Assembly (NCBI GenBank): GCA_951640165.1
Contig: OX621244.1
Coordinates: 12,604,001-12,668,000 of the forward strand
DNA length: 64,000 bases
Reading direction: 5' to 3'
Source: Pseudoips prasinana
Taxonomy: Eukaryota > Arthropoda > Insecta > Lepidoptera > Nolidae
Shown: in pieces, positions 43,495 to 54,200 of the stretch
Layout of the letters: every line of letters starts with the position of its first letter
Numbering within the stretch: position 1 is the first letter of the stretch
Notes under the pieces: generated by a model
The model's database searches: none
Told to the model about the DNA's origin: nothing
What the model saw: the letters and a program-made list of their open reading frames with translations, nothing else
Translations under genes and position numbers: made by a program

Positions 43495-43912
43495 GAACAC
43501 TAAAAAAAGTTTAGAGTAAACCCAATTGAAAAAGGAAAATAATTAACAATAATATTCGGTACACTTACAGGTTCGTTTTATAATTAGAAGTGTACACACT
43601 CCTTATGAATGATGTAACTATACAGATGCACACTAAATAAAATATCATAAACATTGGAGAACCTGTTTAGAAAATGTTATGTAAACAAACTTCAATAACA
43701 TGTCATGTTGTTAAAACAACTGCTTAATTGTAATTTTGACTAATATTTTGTTAAGAGAATTTATAACTATTAAAAAATGTCAGGCGCTGCTAAATATAAT
43801 GTTGCCAATTGGGATATAAGGAATATTAATAGATTGTGCCTCTCTATTATTATCAACTTGCATTACAGATATTTAATAATTTAATGGTAATTATTAGTAA
43901 TTTAATGGTTTA
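43495..43912. other. AT-rich stretch, nothing recognised
   Basis: No supported feature. Confidence 0.4.
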
Positions 43913-43913
43913 T

Positions 43914-44000
43914 CGGATCATAGAAGCAGTGGTTAAAACAGTCGCCTCACCACTACGTGTCCGACGTTAGATTCCCGCACAAGACAACTAGTGCAATTAG
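43914..44000 (+). mobile_element. SINE, family B head, decayed
   Basis: 'agcagtggttaaaacagtcg', '..cctcaccactacgtgtccg' and a broken B box 'cgttagattcccgcacaa'. Confidence 0.55.
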
Positions 44001-44724
44001 TATCACTTCGATTGAAGATAAAATAACTGGAAGTGGAGTGGATACAACGAAACCCAAAATTCAATCCGCATAGTTTTTAATCTAATCCAGATACTGAAAA
44101 AATGTAAGAACATTGCTACTTACAAGGAATTGAATTTCAAAATAAAACAGAAAAGTATTCAATGCTGAAAAATTTTATTGAAGCCATAGAGACATTCTGT
44201 TCTAGACGAAAGAAAACTAAAATTTACAACTATGAGAGCCGATAAAGTCGATTGTATGAATCCCCTGAGTGGTCGTGTGCTCGATTCGTACGCCACTTAC
44301 TGAAATGAATGTTGCAGGGAGCCAGATGCTGAAATTAGAATGAATCGATTGCTTCCTCAGTCTTTTGTGTTTGAAAATCATTTAATTTCATAGCATTACT
44401 TTTATAGAACGTTTCATATTTAAAGGGCTGTATGACCAGTGATTTGATGTGTGGAATTTATAGATTTGTGTGTATGTTAAAGCGTAGAGCTTTCTCCGTT
44501 ATACGATTTATGCATAGCCGTGTAATATCACTGTGTAGTAGGAGAGTTTCACCATGATAATCATGTTAGGTGACTTCCACTGCTCGACAAAGGATCTTCA
44601 CAGTGGATTTTTGTCCATCATTTGGGGGGATTTGCTTACTACCTAAGTAAAGTAGTTAGTTGTTTTACTTGCCAGAAGCTTGAGCTTACCATACTGCCAA
44701 GAGTCTAATAAGTTATATATATCA
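44001..44724. other. No gene recognised; LINE tail scrap at 44566-44640
   Basis: 'gacttccactgctcgacaaa' resembles an RTE tail on the minus strand. The rest is AT-rich and unshared. Confidence 0.4.
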
Positions 44725-44942
44725 GTCAAAGTACTTCCACTGCTAGACAAAAGGCTCCCCAAAGAATGGGGGGATATACCATAATCGCCACACTTGGCAG
44801 ACGGGTTGGCGATCGCAGTTATATGATCATAGTTCACAGAAAAACGCTGCTGCCCATTCTCTGGTAGGTATTCCCTCGGACGATTTCTACGCCTACCACC
44901 GGATGAGATGGGGTGATGATATTCTATGCCGTCACCATACAG
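44725..44942 (-). mobile_element. RTE-type LINE 3' end or derived SINE (family G)
   Basis: 'ttccactgctagacaaaagg', 'ccataatcgccacacttggc', 'agacgggttggcgatcgcag' and '..ccggatgagatggggtgatg'. Inverse of 16141-16385. Confidence 0.7.
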
Positions 44943-45151
44943 CAGCAATAACTTTAATATGGATTATTTATCAACAACTTCGGCAAAGCGGAAAAGTTTA
45001 TTTTTAACTTGATGTATTTATCCCCGCAGTGGATCTAATTACTTCATTTATTTTTTTCTGCACCTGCGGCTTTCTGGAAAAATAAGTTCCTATAATATGG
45101 TAACCTAACCTACTAGTTTATAAATGCTACTTGAAGATTCTGATTGAATCT

Positions 45152-45383
45152 ATCTGATCCCAAACTAAGCAGAGCTAGTACCGTGGAAACCAGATAACTG
45201 ACTATACACTAAGCTGAATACTAATTTTCTTTTGTAAATACATACTTATATAGATAATTACACCCAGACTCGGGACAAACAGACGTGTTCGTACACACAA
45301 ATAACTGTCCTGGGTGGGAATCAAACCCACGGCTTCCGGCGTGATAAGCAAGCATTATTGAACCACGCCGACAGGCCCGTCAG
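45152..45383 (-). mobile_element. SINE, family D
   Basis: Minus strand: 'gacgggcctgtcggcgtggt', B box 'gtgggtttgattcccaccca', 'ggacagttatttgtgtgtac', '..caaaagaaaattagta' and 'ccacggtactagctctgct'. Confidence 0.85.
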
Positions 45384-45400
45384 TAAAACCTTAAAAGCTT

Positions 45401-45600
45401 TTTTGGCGCAGCGGCTAAAACAGTCGCCTCGCCGCTTCGTGTTCCGGGTTCGAATCCCGCGCCGGACTAGTATCTGTGTGAAATCGTTGTTTGAGTCTGG
45501 ACGTAATTTGTGTCCGTCTATTATATGTTTGTAAAGTACCTCGCGACACAGGGATTAGATTCCGTAGTGCGGGCGTTGTCTTAACATCAAAAGAAAAAAA
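45401..45600 (+). mobile_element. SINE, family B
   Basis: 'ttggcgcagcggctaaaaca', B box 'cgggttcgaatcccgcgc', '..ttgagtctggacgtaat', 'tgtttgtaaagtacctcgcg', and 'gtgcgggcgttgtctta' with an A-rich end. Confidence 0.85.
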
Positions 45601-45709
45601 AACTATTATTATGTGTTTACACCCAAGCAGGCCGTTAAAACAAACAATGTAGAATGTGGTGAAATAATTATTTTTGGCCTTAGAAAATAAAAATAGTTAA
45701 AATCTCAAA

Positions 45710-45850
45710 AATGGGAAATCATAAATAGAATCGTCTCCCGTGTCTTGAACCAGCACCCTCTAACCATCCGGGGTAAGTGTTCTGCGTTAAGCTATTTATA
45801 TTAGTTTTGAGATTCAATTTACGCTTTGCATTGCTAATAATGATAATTAA
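45710..45850. repeat. Single diverged arm of the tRNA-like foldback family
   Basis: 'aatgggaaatcataaataga', '..ttgaaccagcaccctcta' and '..gttctgcgttaagcta', then 'ttacgctttgcattgctaat', match the left arm and right flank of 16415-16690. Confidence 0.55.
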
Positions 45851-45913
45851 CTTAAATTTAACTAATAATTACACATATTCCTCAATATAATTTGTACTTA
45901 AGTTTAATGTTTG

Positions 45914-46055
45914 TCTACCGACGCCAGCATATCAAGCTACCCCAATCTGTCAAATTACCCCAATTGAAAATTAACCTTATACTTTTGTGATAAAGCTGAA
46001 AATCTATAAAATAAATTTGACGGATAAGGCTAGCTGGATGTGCTGCCGTCTGTAC
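45914..46055. mobile_element. MITE, second copy of the 31897 family
   Basis: 'cgacgccagcatatcaagct' at the left, 'tagctggatgtgctgccgtc' at the right, same interior ('gctgaaaatctataaa'). Terminal repeats carry several mismatches. Confidence 0.75.
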
Positions 46056-46133
46056 ATTAATGACAAGAAAGCACTAACGATATGCCAATAATAATTACAA
46101 AAGTTTATAATAAAGCCTCTGTTTAAATAATGC

Positions 46134-46490
46134 CACTGCCTCGTTGTTCTAGCGGCAGGTGAACACACCTGCAGAGAACGAAGTCCTGAGTTCAAATCCC
46201 GGGTCGGCCCAAAAAGTGACTTTGGGACTTTTCTGTAAAAAGAAAAAGATCAAATTAGCCCGAAGTCTGGGAGTTGGCTGTATTATACCCCGTGCCTCGG
46301 AGCCGTCGGTCCTGTACCTGACCTCTTTCCGGTCGTGTCGCTAGGCGTCCCATCGGATCATGAGAGTGATGGAATAGAAAATGCTCCTGTGTTTGCGCAC
46401 ACACTTGTGCACTATAATATGTCCCACGCAGATCGCTAATCTCTATTGAGACTGGCCGCCGTGGCCGAAATTCGGCTTGGAGGACATTAT
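46134..46490 (+). mobile_element. SINE, family A, near full length
   Basis: tRNA head 'tgcctcgttgttctagcggc', B box 'cctgagttcaaatcccgggt', 'ttctgtaaaaagaaaaagat', 'agtctgggagttggctgtat', '..gtcctgtacctgacctc', 'catgagagtgatggaataga' and 'ccgaaattcggcttggag'. Confidence 0.85.
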
Positions 46491-46784
46491 TACATAATCC
46501 CAAAAACTCAAGAACAAGGCGTATAATGAAACCCAATTTCCTATATCGTAAAGCTCCATTGTACTGAGCTTTATATCTGACTGAGATAGCACTCTCATTA
46601 AGGCAGTAGGACACAGTCTTCCAGCAATAGATGGTTCAATTTGCCTCCCCGTAATCGACCGTTGAATAGACAACATTCCATGAAATTAGGTCGTCAAGGA
46701 TATAATTATATTGTAATGTTATGTTATCTGAATGTGTTTGTTATTATTATTTATGCCATAGCCAGTTGTAATAGTCTGTATGTG
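46491..46784. other. No gene recognised
   Basis: No shared repeat and no credible frame. Confidence 0.35.
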
Positions 46785-46857
46785 AACGGCGAGGTAAAGC
46801 ATCTAGGCACGCGGTCAATCTATGGATGGATGACCGTCAAAGTAGTTCGTTTGACAA

Positions 46858-46949
46858 AAGTTTGGATGTAATCTGTGTCCGTCTATTAAGTATATGTTTG
46901 TAAAGTACCCCGCAACAAACGGATTAGATTCTCAGTGCGGCAGCTGACT
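46858..46949 (+). mobile_element. SINE, family B 3' fragment inside the satellite
   Basis: 'ttggatgtaatctgtgtccg', 'tgtttgtaaagtaccccgca' and '..attctcagtgcggcagctg'. Confidence 0.7.
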
Positions 46950-46953
46950 TTAA

Positions 46954-47062
46954 CCCTTAACCAGGCTTTGCTACACGTTTTTTTCATTGTTTTTGGACCT
47001 TATTGCAAAGTGATAAGGTTGAAATTGATGTGGCCTCGTAGAGTCCATAGCCTGGTTAATGG
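46954..47062. mobile_element. piggyBac-like MITE, 109 bp
   Basis: Terminal repeats 'cccttaaccaggct' and 'agcctggttaatgg' (13 of 14 match when inverted) are flanked by TTAA at 46950-46953 and 47063-47066. TTAA duplications and CC-starting ends are piggyBac traits. Confidence 0.65.
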
Positions 47063-47233
47063 TTAAAATAAAAAAAGTTGGTCTGTATGTGATCGCACTA
47101 CAGATAACATAACAGTGGTAAAGCACCTAGGCACGCGGTCAATTTATAGATGGGTGACCGTCAAAGTGGTACGTTGGCAACAGTTGGATCTGTATATGAT
47201 CCCACTATGCACAGTTAACATAACGGCGGTAAA

Positions 47234-47237
47234 GTAC
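47234..47237 (+). repeat. Target-site duplication GTAC, 5' copy
   Basis: Matches 51218-51221. Joining the flanks restores the satellite motif 'aaagtacctaagcacg'. Confidence 0.85.
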
Positions 47238-47488
47238 TGTGACGACCTTCTTGGTTGGCACCTTCGTTCGTCCAAACATTTAAAAAGAAATCATTAAAAA
47301 AAGAACGTGTTTGAAAATATTTCAAACGAAAAGTCATAGAGTCTACAAAAGATCTCTCTAAGCTACACAAGCCCTGTTACCTATCATAGTGAAATTGAAG
47401 AAAATATAATATTAATTCAGTATTTGACGTGTATTACTTATATAATACAAAAGATCCCGAAGACGATCTGAAGCTGCAGAACGTCATA
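47238..47488 (+). repeat. 5' LTR, 251 bp
   Basis: Begins TGTGACG and ends CGTCATA, imperfectly inverted termini. It should contain the promoter and the transcript start; I see no clear TATA box assignment. Confidence 0.9.
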
Positions 47489-47507
47489 TGGTGGAGGCGC
47501 CGGGTAT
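47489..47507 (+). promoter_or_regulatory. Primer-binding site, tRNA-Ala-like
   Basis: 'tggtggaggcgccgggta' starts at the LTR edge with TGG, the complement of CCA, and then resembles the complement of insect alanine tRNA 3' ends (acceptor and T stem). The tRNA identity is an inference from memory of tRNA sequences. Confidence 0.55.
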
Positions 47508-47584
47508 ATTGATAAGTATACCCTGAAGAACGTGAGAAGAATCGAGGATATCACGAGAAGTATTTTTTCCATAAATAATTTCAG

Positions 47585-49318
47585 ATGGAGCAATTCGACG
47601 GGGAAACGGCTGACGTTAACGATTTTTTTAGGCAATTCGCAGTAATTGCCGCAATCAACAAATACGATGAAGATGCAAAAAAACTCATCTTAGGGGCATA
47701 TCTACAGGGGCCCGCTTTATCATTTTATAAAACCATTTATTCTCAGTGTGACACATTTGCTGATCTGCAGAAGAAGATCACCGACGAATTTGACGGGCAA
47801 AGCAGTCCGCTCGCCGACTTCTTTGAAAGGCGACAAGGCTACAATGAAGACCCAGTTACCTATTTTTATTCCTTAGATGAACTGGCTGCCAAAGCGGGTA
47901 CAGCGATTACGGAACGTATATTTATTAACCAATTTCTGAAAAGCTGCAACTCATTTATTAAAAATAAGGTTGGAATGCAAGTGTTTACCAACAAAAAAGA
48001 CCTAAAAACATGTCTTAGACAAATTAAAAACCTTTTTATGACACCAAATCACATGTCATTAAATTTACCCGTAAATATAAGAAGTGTTGGACAAAATACA
48101 CAAATATCAGTAAGTCGCAGCGAAGCGAATGACGGTCGACCGGGTCCGCATGGTTACACCGGAGCCGGGACATCGAGGATCAACCAGCCTACGCCAGGAG
48201 CTGTTTATCCCCGAACAGATAATAAAATTTCCCCTTATAGTTTTAGCCCAAGAAACCATACAGCAGGGGATACCACCTCTACACCAGGCTACGTTCCATA
48301 CAGACGAGGAGCAACAGAGCGTCAGCCAGCCGTACCCAAAAGAATAGAGGCATTTAATATGATGGAAGTGACCAGTCAACAGCCACCAGAAAGTGAAATC
48401 ACTCAGCAGTGTGAGTTTACCCCTTTTATAAATATTACGTGTAAAAATATCCCGTTTCTAGCCCTGATTGACACGGGGGCATCAGTGTCTGTTGTCGATA
48501 AAAATATGGCAGAAAAGCTAGGAGAAATGCCGCAGTTTTCCAATGCACAAATAAAATCAATCAATGGTGCGCAGTTGGAGGTGATAGGGAAAATTAAATT
48601 GAACATTTTGATGGAAAATGTTGTGTTTAATCATAGTTTTTATGTTGTGGATAAGATTTCACAAAATTTTGTCATAGGGCAAGATTTCCTTTTTTCTCAC
48701 AACATTATTTTAGATTTTAAAAAACGTAGACTTTTTACTGATAGGATGTCATGTAATTTTATTAAAAAAGAAAAATATGTACTAGAAAATAATTCATCTG
48801 ATGTACAGTCAGATAAACAATTTTTTTCACAGAATGATTACTTATATTTTTGCCAAAAGACTACAAATACAGATAAACTTCCATGCGAAGTAAGTATGCA
48901 AATTGTAGAAAGTAAAGTAAAATTTAATTTAATTAATGATCTGCCAAAAACAGTCCATAGCCATTTAAATAATATTGTCCCATTGCAGCCCATAAAGGTT
49001 AATAATATACAAGATACACACAAAAATTTAAATATAAATGTACAAACACTAAAATTGAACAAAATTTGTAGACGCAAAGTTCGACATAATTTACATCGAA
49101 CCCAGTCTAAACGAAAGTTGCTAGTTTTATTATGTTGTCCTAAAAGAGTAACTAGAGTATGTAACAAACTTTCTCGCCCATATAAAGGGCCATATAAAAA
49201 TATAATAAAACGTTTAATAAATGATAATAATTTAATAAAATATATGAGTAATAATAGTGTATTACTAACCTATTGGAGTCAACATCGTTTAAAGTCTTGT
49301 AAAATAAGATTGAGTTAA
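47585..49318 (+). CDS. Gag-protease polyprotein of LTR retrotransposon
   Basis: 577 codons, intact. Residues about 1-165 are a retrotransposon Gag-like capsid region (helical, with DFFRQFAVIAAINKYDEDAK and LQKKITDEFDG). Residues 170-280 are a Pro/Ser/Thr-rich spacer without a CCHC knuckle. Residues about 285-385 are a retropepsin: the catalytic Asp296 in LIDTGASVSVV and the C-terminal FVIGQDFL (362-369) followed by NIILDF. From about 390 the protein is Asn/Lys-rich and ends with RPYKGPYKNIIKRL (531 on), which recalls the GPY/F patch found after integrase in some Gypsy elements. If so, an in-frame deletion may have removed RT to integrase, but this is a guess. The start ATG lies 97 nt after the LTR. 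Confidence 0.8.
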   Translation: MEQFDGETADVNDFFRQFAVIAAINKYDEDAKKLILGAYLQGPALSFYKTIYSQCDTFADLQKKITDEFDGQSSPLADFFERRQGYNEDPVTYFYSLDELAAKAGTAITERIFINQFLKSCNSFIKNKVGMQVFTNKKDLKTCLRQIKNLFMTPNHMSLNLPVNIRSVGQNTQISVSRSEANDGRPGPHGYTGAGTSRINQPTPGAVYPRTDNKISPYSFSPRNHTAGDTTSTPGYVPYRRGATERQPAVPKRIEAFNMMEVTSQQPPESEITQQCEFTPFINITCKNIPFLALIDTGASVSVVDKNMAEKLGEMPQFSNAQIKSINGAQLEVIGKIKLNILMENVVFNHSFYVVDKISQNFVIGQDFLFSHNIILDFKKRRLFTDRMSCNFIKKEKYVLENNSSDVQSDKQFFSQNDYLYFCQKTTNTDKLPCEVSMQIVESKVKFNLINDLPKTVHSHLNNIVPLQPIKVNNIQDTHKNLNINVQTLKLNKICRRKVRHNLHRTQSKRKLLVLLCCPKRVTRVCNKLSRPYKGPYKNIIKRLINDNNLIKYMSNNSVLLTYWSQHRLKSCKIRLS

Positions 49319-50949
49319 AGTTAGAACAACTTATGGTTATTGTTTAATGTTAAAGTACAAAATATTAATATGTTATTATTGTATTATATCTTAAATTTTC
49401 ATTTACTTTTAGTTTACTTATGTTATGTAATTTGTGTTATGTGTATGTACTTGATAAAATTGTGCACATCTGCTTATCAGTCAGTGATAGAAATTTGAAT
49501 TTTTATGTTATTGCTCTATATAGTTGTATATTATAATTGATGCTTCTACTTCAAAGAATGTCACTAATACTATTTAATTTGTTTCATGTATGTTGTAATA
49601 CCATTGGAGAGCTATCATGATGGGAGTAGATGACTAGCCTTCGGATCTGCTCGGAGATCCAAAGGAGACAGCAGGATATACGTCCACACAAGAAAAAACG
49701 TATAGCTAGGGAGCTATAACTTGTAATTTATTTAATAACGAAAATACGTTCACGGGCAGGTCAGTAGGAGCTAGGCTTTTTTGGTTATAATTTAGTTTTC
49801 TTTTTAGAACTTGTTACACAAACACACATACATTTTCTTGTTTTTATTTGACTAGTCTAGGGATTATCCATGGTCCATAAAATTCCATAAGGAATGGTGG
49901 ACATCAGACTGGTTGCCTGATATTGGAGAACTCCTCACACGAACACACACACACACACCTTGTCTTGTTTTTACTTGACAAGTCTAGGGATTATCCATGG
50001 TCCATAAAATTCCATAAGGAATGGTGGACATCAGACTGGTTGTCTGAAGGCAGACTTCTGGGTCCTGACACCACACGTAGGCATACGCTACTCTCATCAT
50101 ACGCCCACACATATGCATATGCTGTCATCACCACACGTCCGCATGAGCATACATTGTCTAGCTACACGCCCACACTTCACGAGCATACGCTGCCCTTGCC
50201 ACAAAAAGCTTGCCTTGAACAAGAACTCGCCTTTATGGTGCATCATGGATTATTCGAACACATTGTAATTAATAATTGCAAGGTGGACGTATATCTGATG
50301 ATTTCAGGTTTTGTTCTTTGCAATTAAATGACAATGCCAACGTATGACAGGTAGAATTTTTCCTTTTGTCTGTCATTTTCTGCCATAAGACCAAATATGC
50401 TCTCCACAGGTTGTCTATGCTGATGTCCGATATGCTCAGTGTATGGTTGTACCATATATAGGTTGTATTAAAATTTGATGTCGACAAAACGTGGTATATG
50501 GTAACCCCATATAGTACGTTATGGTCAATGATGTCAATAAGACCTGTTATGACACTCCCATGTATTGTATTATCTGTGACATAATGAAAATTAATTTATG
50601 ACCCTTCCATATTTGGTATTATTTTTGAAAGTGTCAAACATGGTTGACAGTAGGAGCAAAGAGTATAAATAGAATCAATCAAAACTTATTAATAAGACCT
50701 TTGTAACATTTTGGCTTAGAATCACACATGATGTGTGGAAAGTTTTTTTGGAGGTTTTGCTTCCACAAGGCACTTTCAATAGTTATCCATTATATGATAA
50801 AATTGAAACTGCCGGTCTAGTCGCAAAGGCCGTCATGTATTGTAATTATTCCTCCATTAGGTAGGTAAAAATAAGCTGGTATAATGTTGTAAAGGGTTCT
50901 TTCGGAGAAAAAAATTATTTATTCTAATAACAGAATAAACAATTTTTTT
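49319..50949 (+). other. Non-coding 3' region of the LTR element
   Basis: About 1.6 kb without a credible frame. It contains a tandem duplication of about 110 bp (around 49814-49920 and 49936-50048, sharing 'agggattatccatggtccat' and '..ggtggacatcagactgg') and degenerate 'cacacg..gcatacgct' repeats at 50080-50200. There is no env and no RT motif. It may carry packaging or transport signals. Confidence 0.65.
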
Positions 50950-50966
50950 AAGAGAGACGGGGAAGA
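50950..50966 (+). promoter_or_regulatory. Polypurine tract
   Basis: 'aagagagacggggaaga' immediately before the 3' LTR; would prime plus-strand DNA synthesis. Confidence 0.75.
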
Positions 50967-51217
50967 TGTGACGACCTTCTTGGTTGGCACCTTCGTTCGT
51001 CCAAACATTTAAAAAGAAATCATTAAAAAAAGAACGTGTTTGAAAATATTTCAAACGAAAAGTCATAGAGTCTACAAAAGATCTCTCTAAGCTACACAAG
51101 CCCTGTTACCTATCATAGTGAAATTGAAGAAAATATAATATTAATTCAGTATTTGACGTGTATTACTTATATAATATAAAAGATCCCGAAGACGATCTGA
51201 AGCTGCAGAACGTCATA
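50967..51217 (+). repeat. 3' LTR, 251 bp
   Basis: Identical to the 5' LTR except at 51177. Confidence 0.9.
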
Positions 51218-51221
51218 GTAC
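51218..51221 (+). repeat. Target-site duplication GTAC, 3' copy
   Basis: See 47234-47237. Confidence 0.85.
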
Positions 51222-54200
51222 CTAAGCACGCGGTCAATTTATAGATGGGTGACTGTCAAAGTGGTTCATTTGACAACAATTGGATCTGTAAATAATCACA
51301 CTACAAGTAATATAACGGCGGTAAAGCACCTAGGCACGCGGTCAATCTATAGATGGGTGACTGTCAAGTGGTTCGTTTGACAACAGTTGGATCTGTATGT
51401 GATCGCACTACAAGAAACATAACGGTGGTAAATCACCTTGGCACGCGGTCAATCTATGGATGGGTGACCGTCGAAGTGGTTTGTTTGACAACATTCGGAT
51501 CCGTAAGTGATCGCACTACAGGTAACATAACGGCGGTAAAGCGCCTATGCACGCGGTCAATCCATGGATGGGTGACCGTCAAAGTGGTTCGTTTGACAAC
51601 AGTTGGATCTGTAAGTGATCGCACTACAGGTAACATAACGGTGGTAAAGCGCCTAGGCACGCGGTCAATCTATAGATGGGTGACCGTCAAAGTGGTACGT
51701 TGGCAACAGTTGGATCTGTAAGTGATCGCACTACAAGAAACATAACGGCGGTAAAGCGCCTAGGCACGCGGTCAATTTGTAGATGGGTGACCGTCAAAGT
51801 GGTTCTTTTGACAACAGTTGGATCTGTAAGTGATCGCACTATGTACAGTTAACATAACGGTGGTAAAGCGCCTAGGCACGCGGTCAATCTATAGATGGGT
51901 GACCGTCAAAGTGGTACGTTGACAACAGTTGGATCTGTAAGTGATCGCACTACAAGAAACATAACGGCGGTAAAGCACCTAGGCACGCGGTCAATTTATA
52001 GATGGGTGACTGTCAAATTGGTTCTTTTGACAACAGTTGGATCTGTAAGTGATCGCACTATGTACAGTTAACATAACGGTGGTAAAGCACCTAGGCACGC
52101 GGTCAATCCATGGATGGGTGACCGTCAAAGTGGTACGTTGGCAACAGTTGGATCTGTATATGATCGCACTATGTACAGTTAACATAACGGTGGTAAAGCA
52201 CCTAGGCACGCGATCAATCCATGGATGGGTGACCGTCAAAGTGGTACGTTGGCAACAGTTGGATCTGTATATGATCGCACTATGTACAGTTAACATAACG
52301 GTGGTAAAGCACCTAGGCACGCGGTCATTCTATAGATGGGTGACTGTCAAATTGGTTCGTTTGACAACAGTTGGATCTGTAAGTGATCGCACTGCAGGTA
52401 ACATAACGGCGGTAAAGTACCTAAGCACGCGGTCAATCTATGGATGGATGACCGTCGAAGTGGTTTGTTTGACAACAGTTGGATCTGTAAGTGATCGCAC
52501 TGCAGGTAACATAACGGCGGTAAAGTACCTAAGCACGCGGTCAATCTATGGATGGATGACCGTCGAAGTGGTTTGTTTGACAACAGTTGGATCTGTAAGT
52601 GATCGCACTGCAGGTAACATAACGGCGGTAAAGTACCTAAGCACGCGGTCAATCTATGGATGGATGACCGTCGAAGTGGTTTGTTTGACAACAGTTGGAT
52701 CTGTAAGTGATCGCACTGCAGGTAACATAACGGCGGTAAAGTACCTAAGCACGCGGTCAATCTATGGATGGATGACCGTCGAAGTGGTTTGTTTGACAAC
52801 AGTTGGATCTGTATGTGATCGCACTACAAGTAACATAACGGAGGTAAATCACCTTGGCACGCGGTCAGTCTATGGATGGGTGACCGTCAAAGTGGTTCGT
52901 TTGACAACAGTTGGATCTGTATGTGATCGCACTACAGATAACATAACGGCGGTAAAGCACCTAGGCACGCGGTCAATCTATAGATGGGTGACCGTCAAAG
53001 TGGTTCGTTTGACAACAGTTGGATCTGTAAGTGATCGCACTACAGGTACTACAAGGGCGGTAAAGCACCTAGGCACGCGGTCAATTTATAGGTGGGTGAC
53101 TGTCAAAGTGGTTCGTTTGACAACAGTTGGATCTGTAAGTGATCGCACTACAGATAACATAACGGCGGTAAAGCACCTAGGCACGCGGTCAATCTATAGA
53201 TGGGTGACCGTCAAAGTGGTTCGTTTGACAACAGTTGGATCTGTAAGTGATCGCACTATGTACAGTTAACATAACGGCGGTAAAGCACCTCGACACGCGG
53301 TTAATCTATAGATGGGTGACCGTCAAAGTGGTTCGTTTGACAACAGTTGGATCTGTAAGTGATCGCACTACAGATAACATAACGGCGGTAAAGCACCTAG
53401 GCACGCGGTCAATCTATAGATGGGTGACCGTCAAAGTGGTTCGTTTGACAACAGTTGGATCTGTAAGTGATCGCACTATGTACAGTTAACATAACGGCGG
53501 TAAAGCACCTCGGCACGCGGTTAATCTATAGATGGGTGACCGTCAAAGTGGTTCGTTTGACAACAGTTGGATCTGTAAGTGATCGCACTACAGATAACAT
53601 AACGGCGGTAAAGCACCTAGGCACGCGGTCAATCTATAGATGGGTGACCGTCAAAGTGGTTCGTTTGACAACAGTTGGATCTGTAAGTGATCGCACTATG
53701 TACAGTTAACATAACGGCGGTAAAGCACCTCGACACGCGGTTAATCTATAGATGGGTGACCGTCAAAGTGGTTCGTTTGACAACAGTTGGATCTGTAAGT
53801 GATCGCACTATGTACAGTTAACATAACGGCGGTAAAGCACCTCGACACGCGGTTAATCTATAGATGGGTGACCGTCAAAGTGGTTCGTTTGACAACAGTT
53901 GGATCTGTAAGTGATCGCACTACAGGTAACTTGACGCCGGTAAAGCACCTAAGCCTGCGGTCATTTTATAGATGGGTGAGCGTCAAAGTGGTTCGCTTGA
54001 CAACAATTGGATCTGTAAGTGATCGCACTACAAGTAATATAACGGCGGTAAAGCACCTAAGCCTGCGGTCATTTTATGGATGGGTGACCGTCGAAGTGGT
54101 TTGTTTGACAACATTCGGATCCGTAAGTGATCGCACTACAAGAAACATAAAGGTGGTAAATCACCTTGGCACGCGGTAAATCTATGGATGGGTGACCGTC

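Larger units (their letters stand above)
46785..47237 (+). repeat. 5S-derived satellite, left part
   Basis: About two to three units of the array that continues after 51218, here interrupted by a SINE fragment and a small MITE (46858-47078). The last unit is cut by the LTR element at 47238. Confidence 0.85.
47238..51217 (+). mobile_element. LTR retrotransposon (Gypsy-like) lacking RT and integrase
   Basis: 3980-bp insertion with two 251-bp LTRs differing at one position (C 47448 / T 51177), a 4-bp GTAC target duplication, a primer-binding site, one Gag-protease frame and a polypurine tract. No reverse transcriptase, RNase H or integrase motif was found in 49319-50966. One mismatch between LTRs means recent insertion, so the enzymes were probably supplied in trans. 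Confidence 0.9.

Noticed and set aside
49923..50327. A 134-codon frame in the LTR element, possible env
   Set aside because: His/Thr-rich peptide from CACACG-type repeats; no signal peptide, membrane segment or cleavage motif.
52049..53269. A 406-codon open frame in the satellite
   Set aside because: Unit length of 108 bp is divisible by 3 and the unit lacks stops in this frame; the opposite strand is open too.
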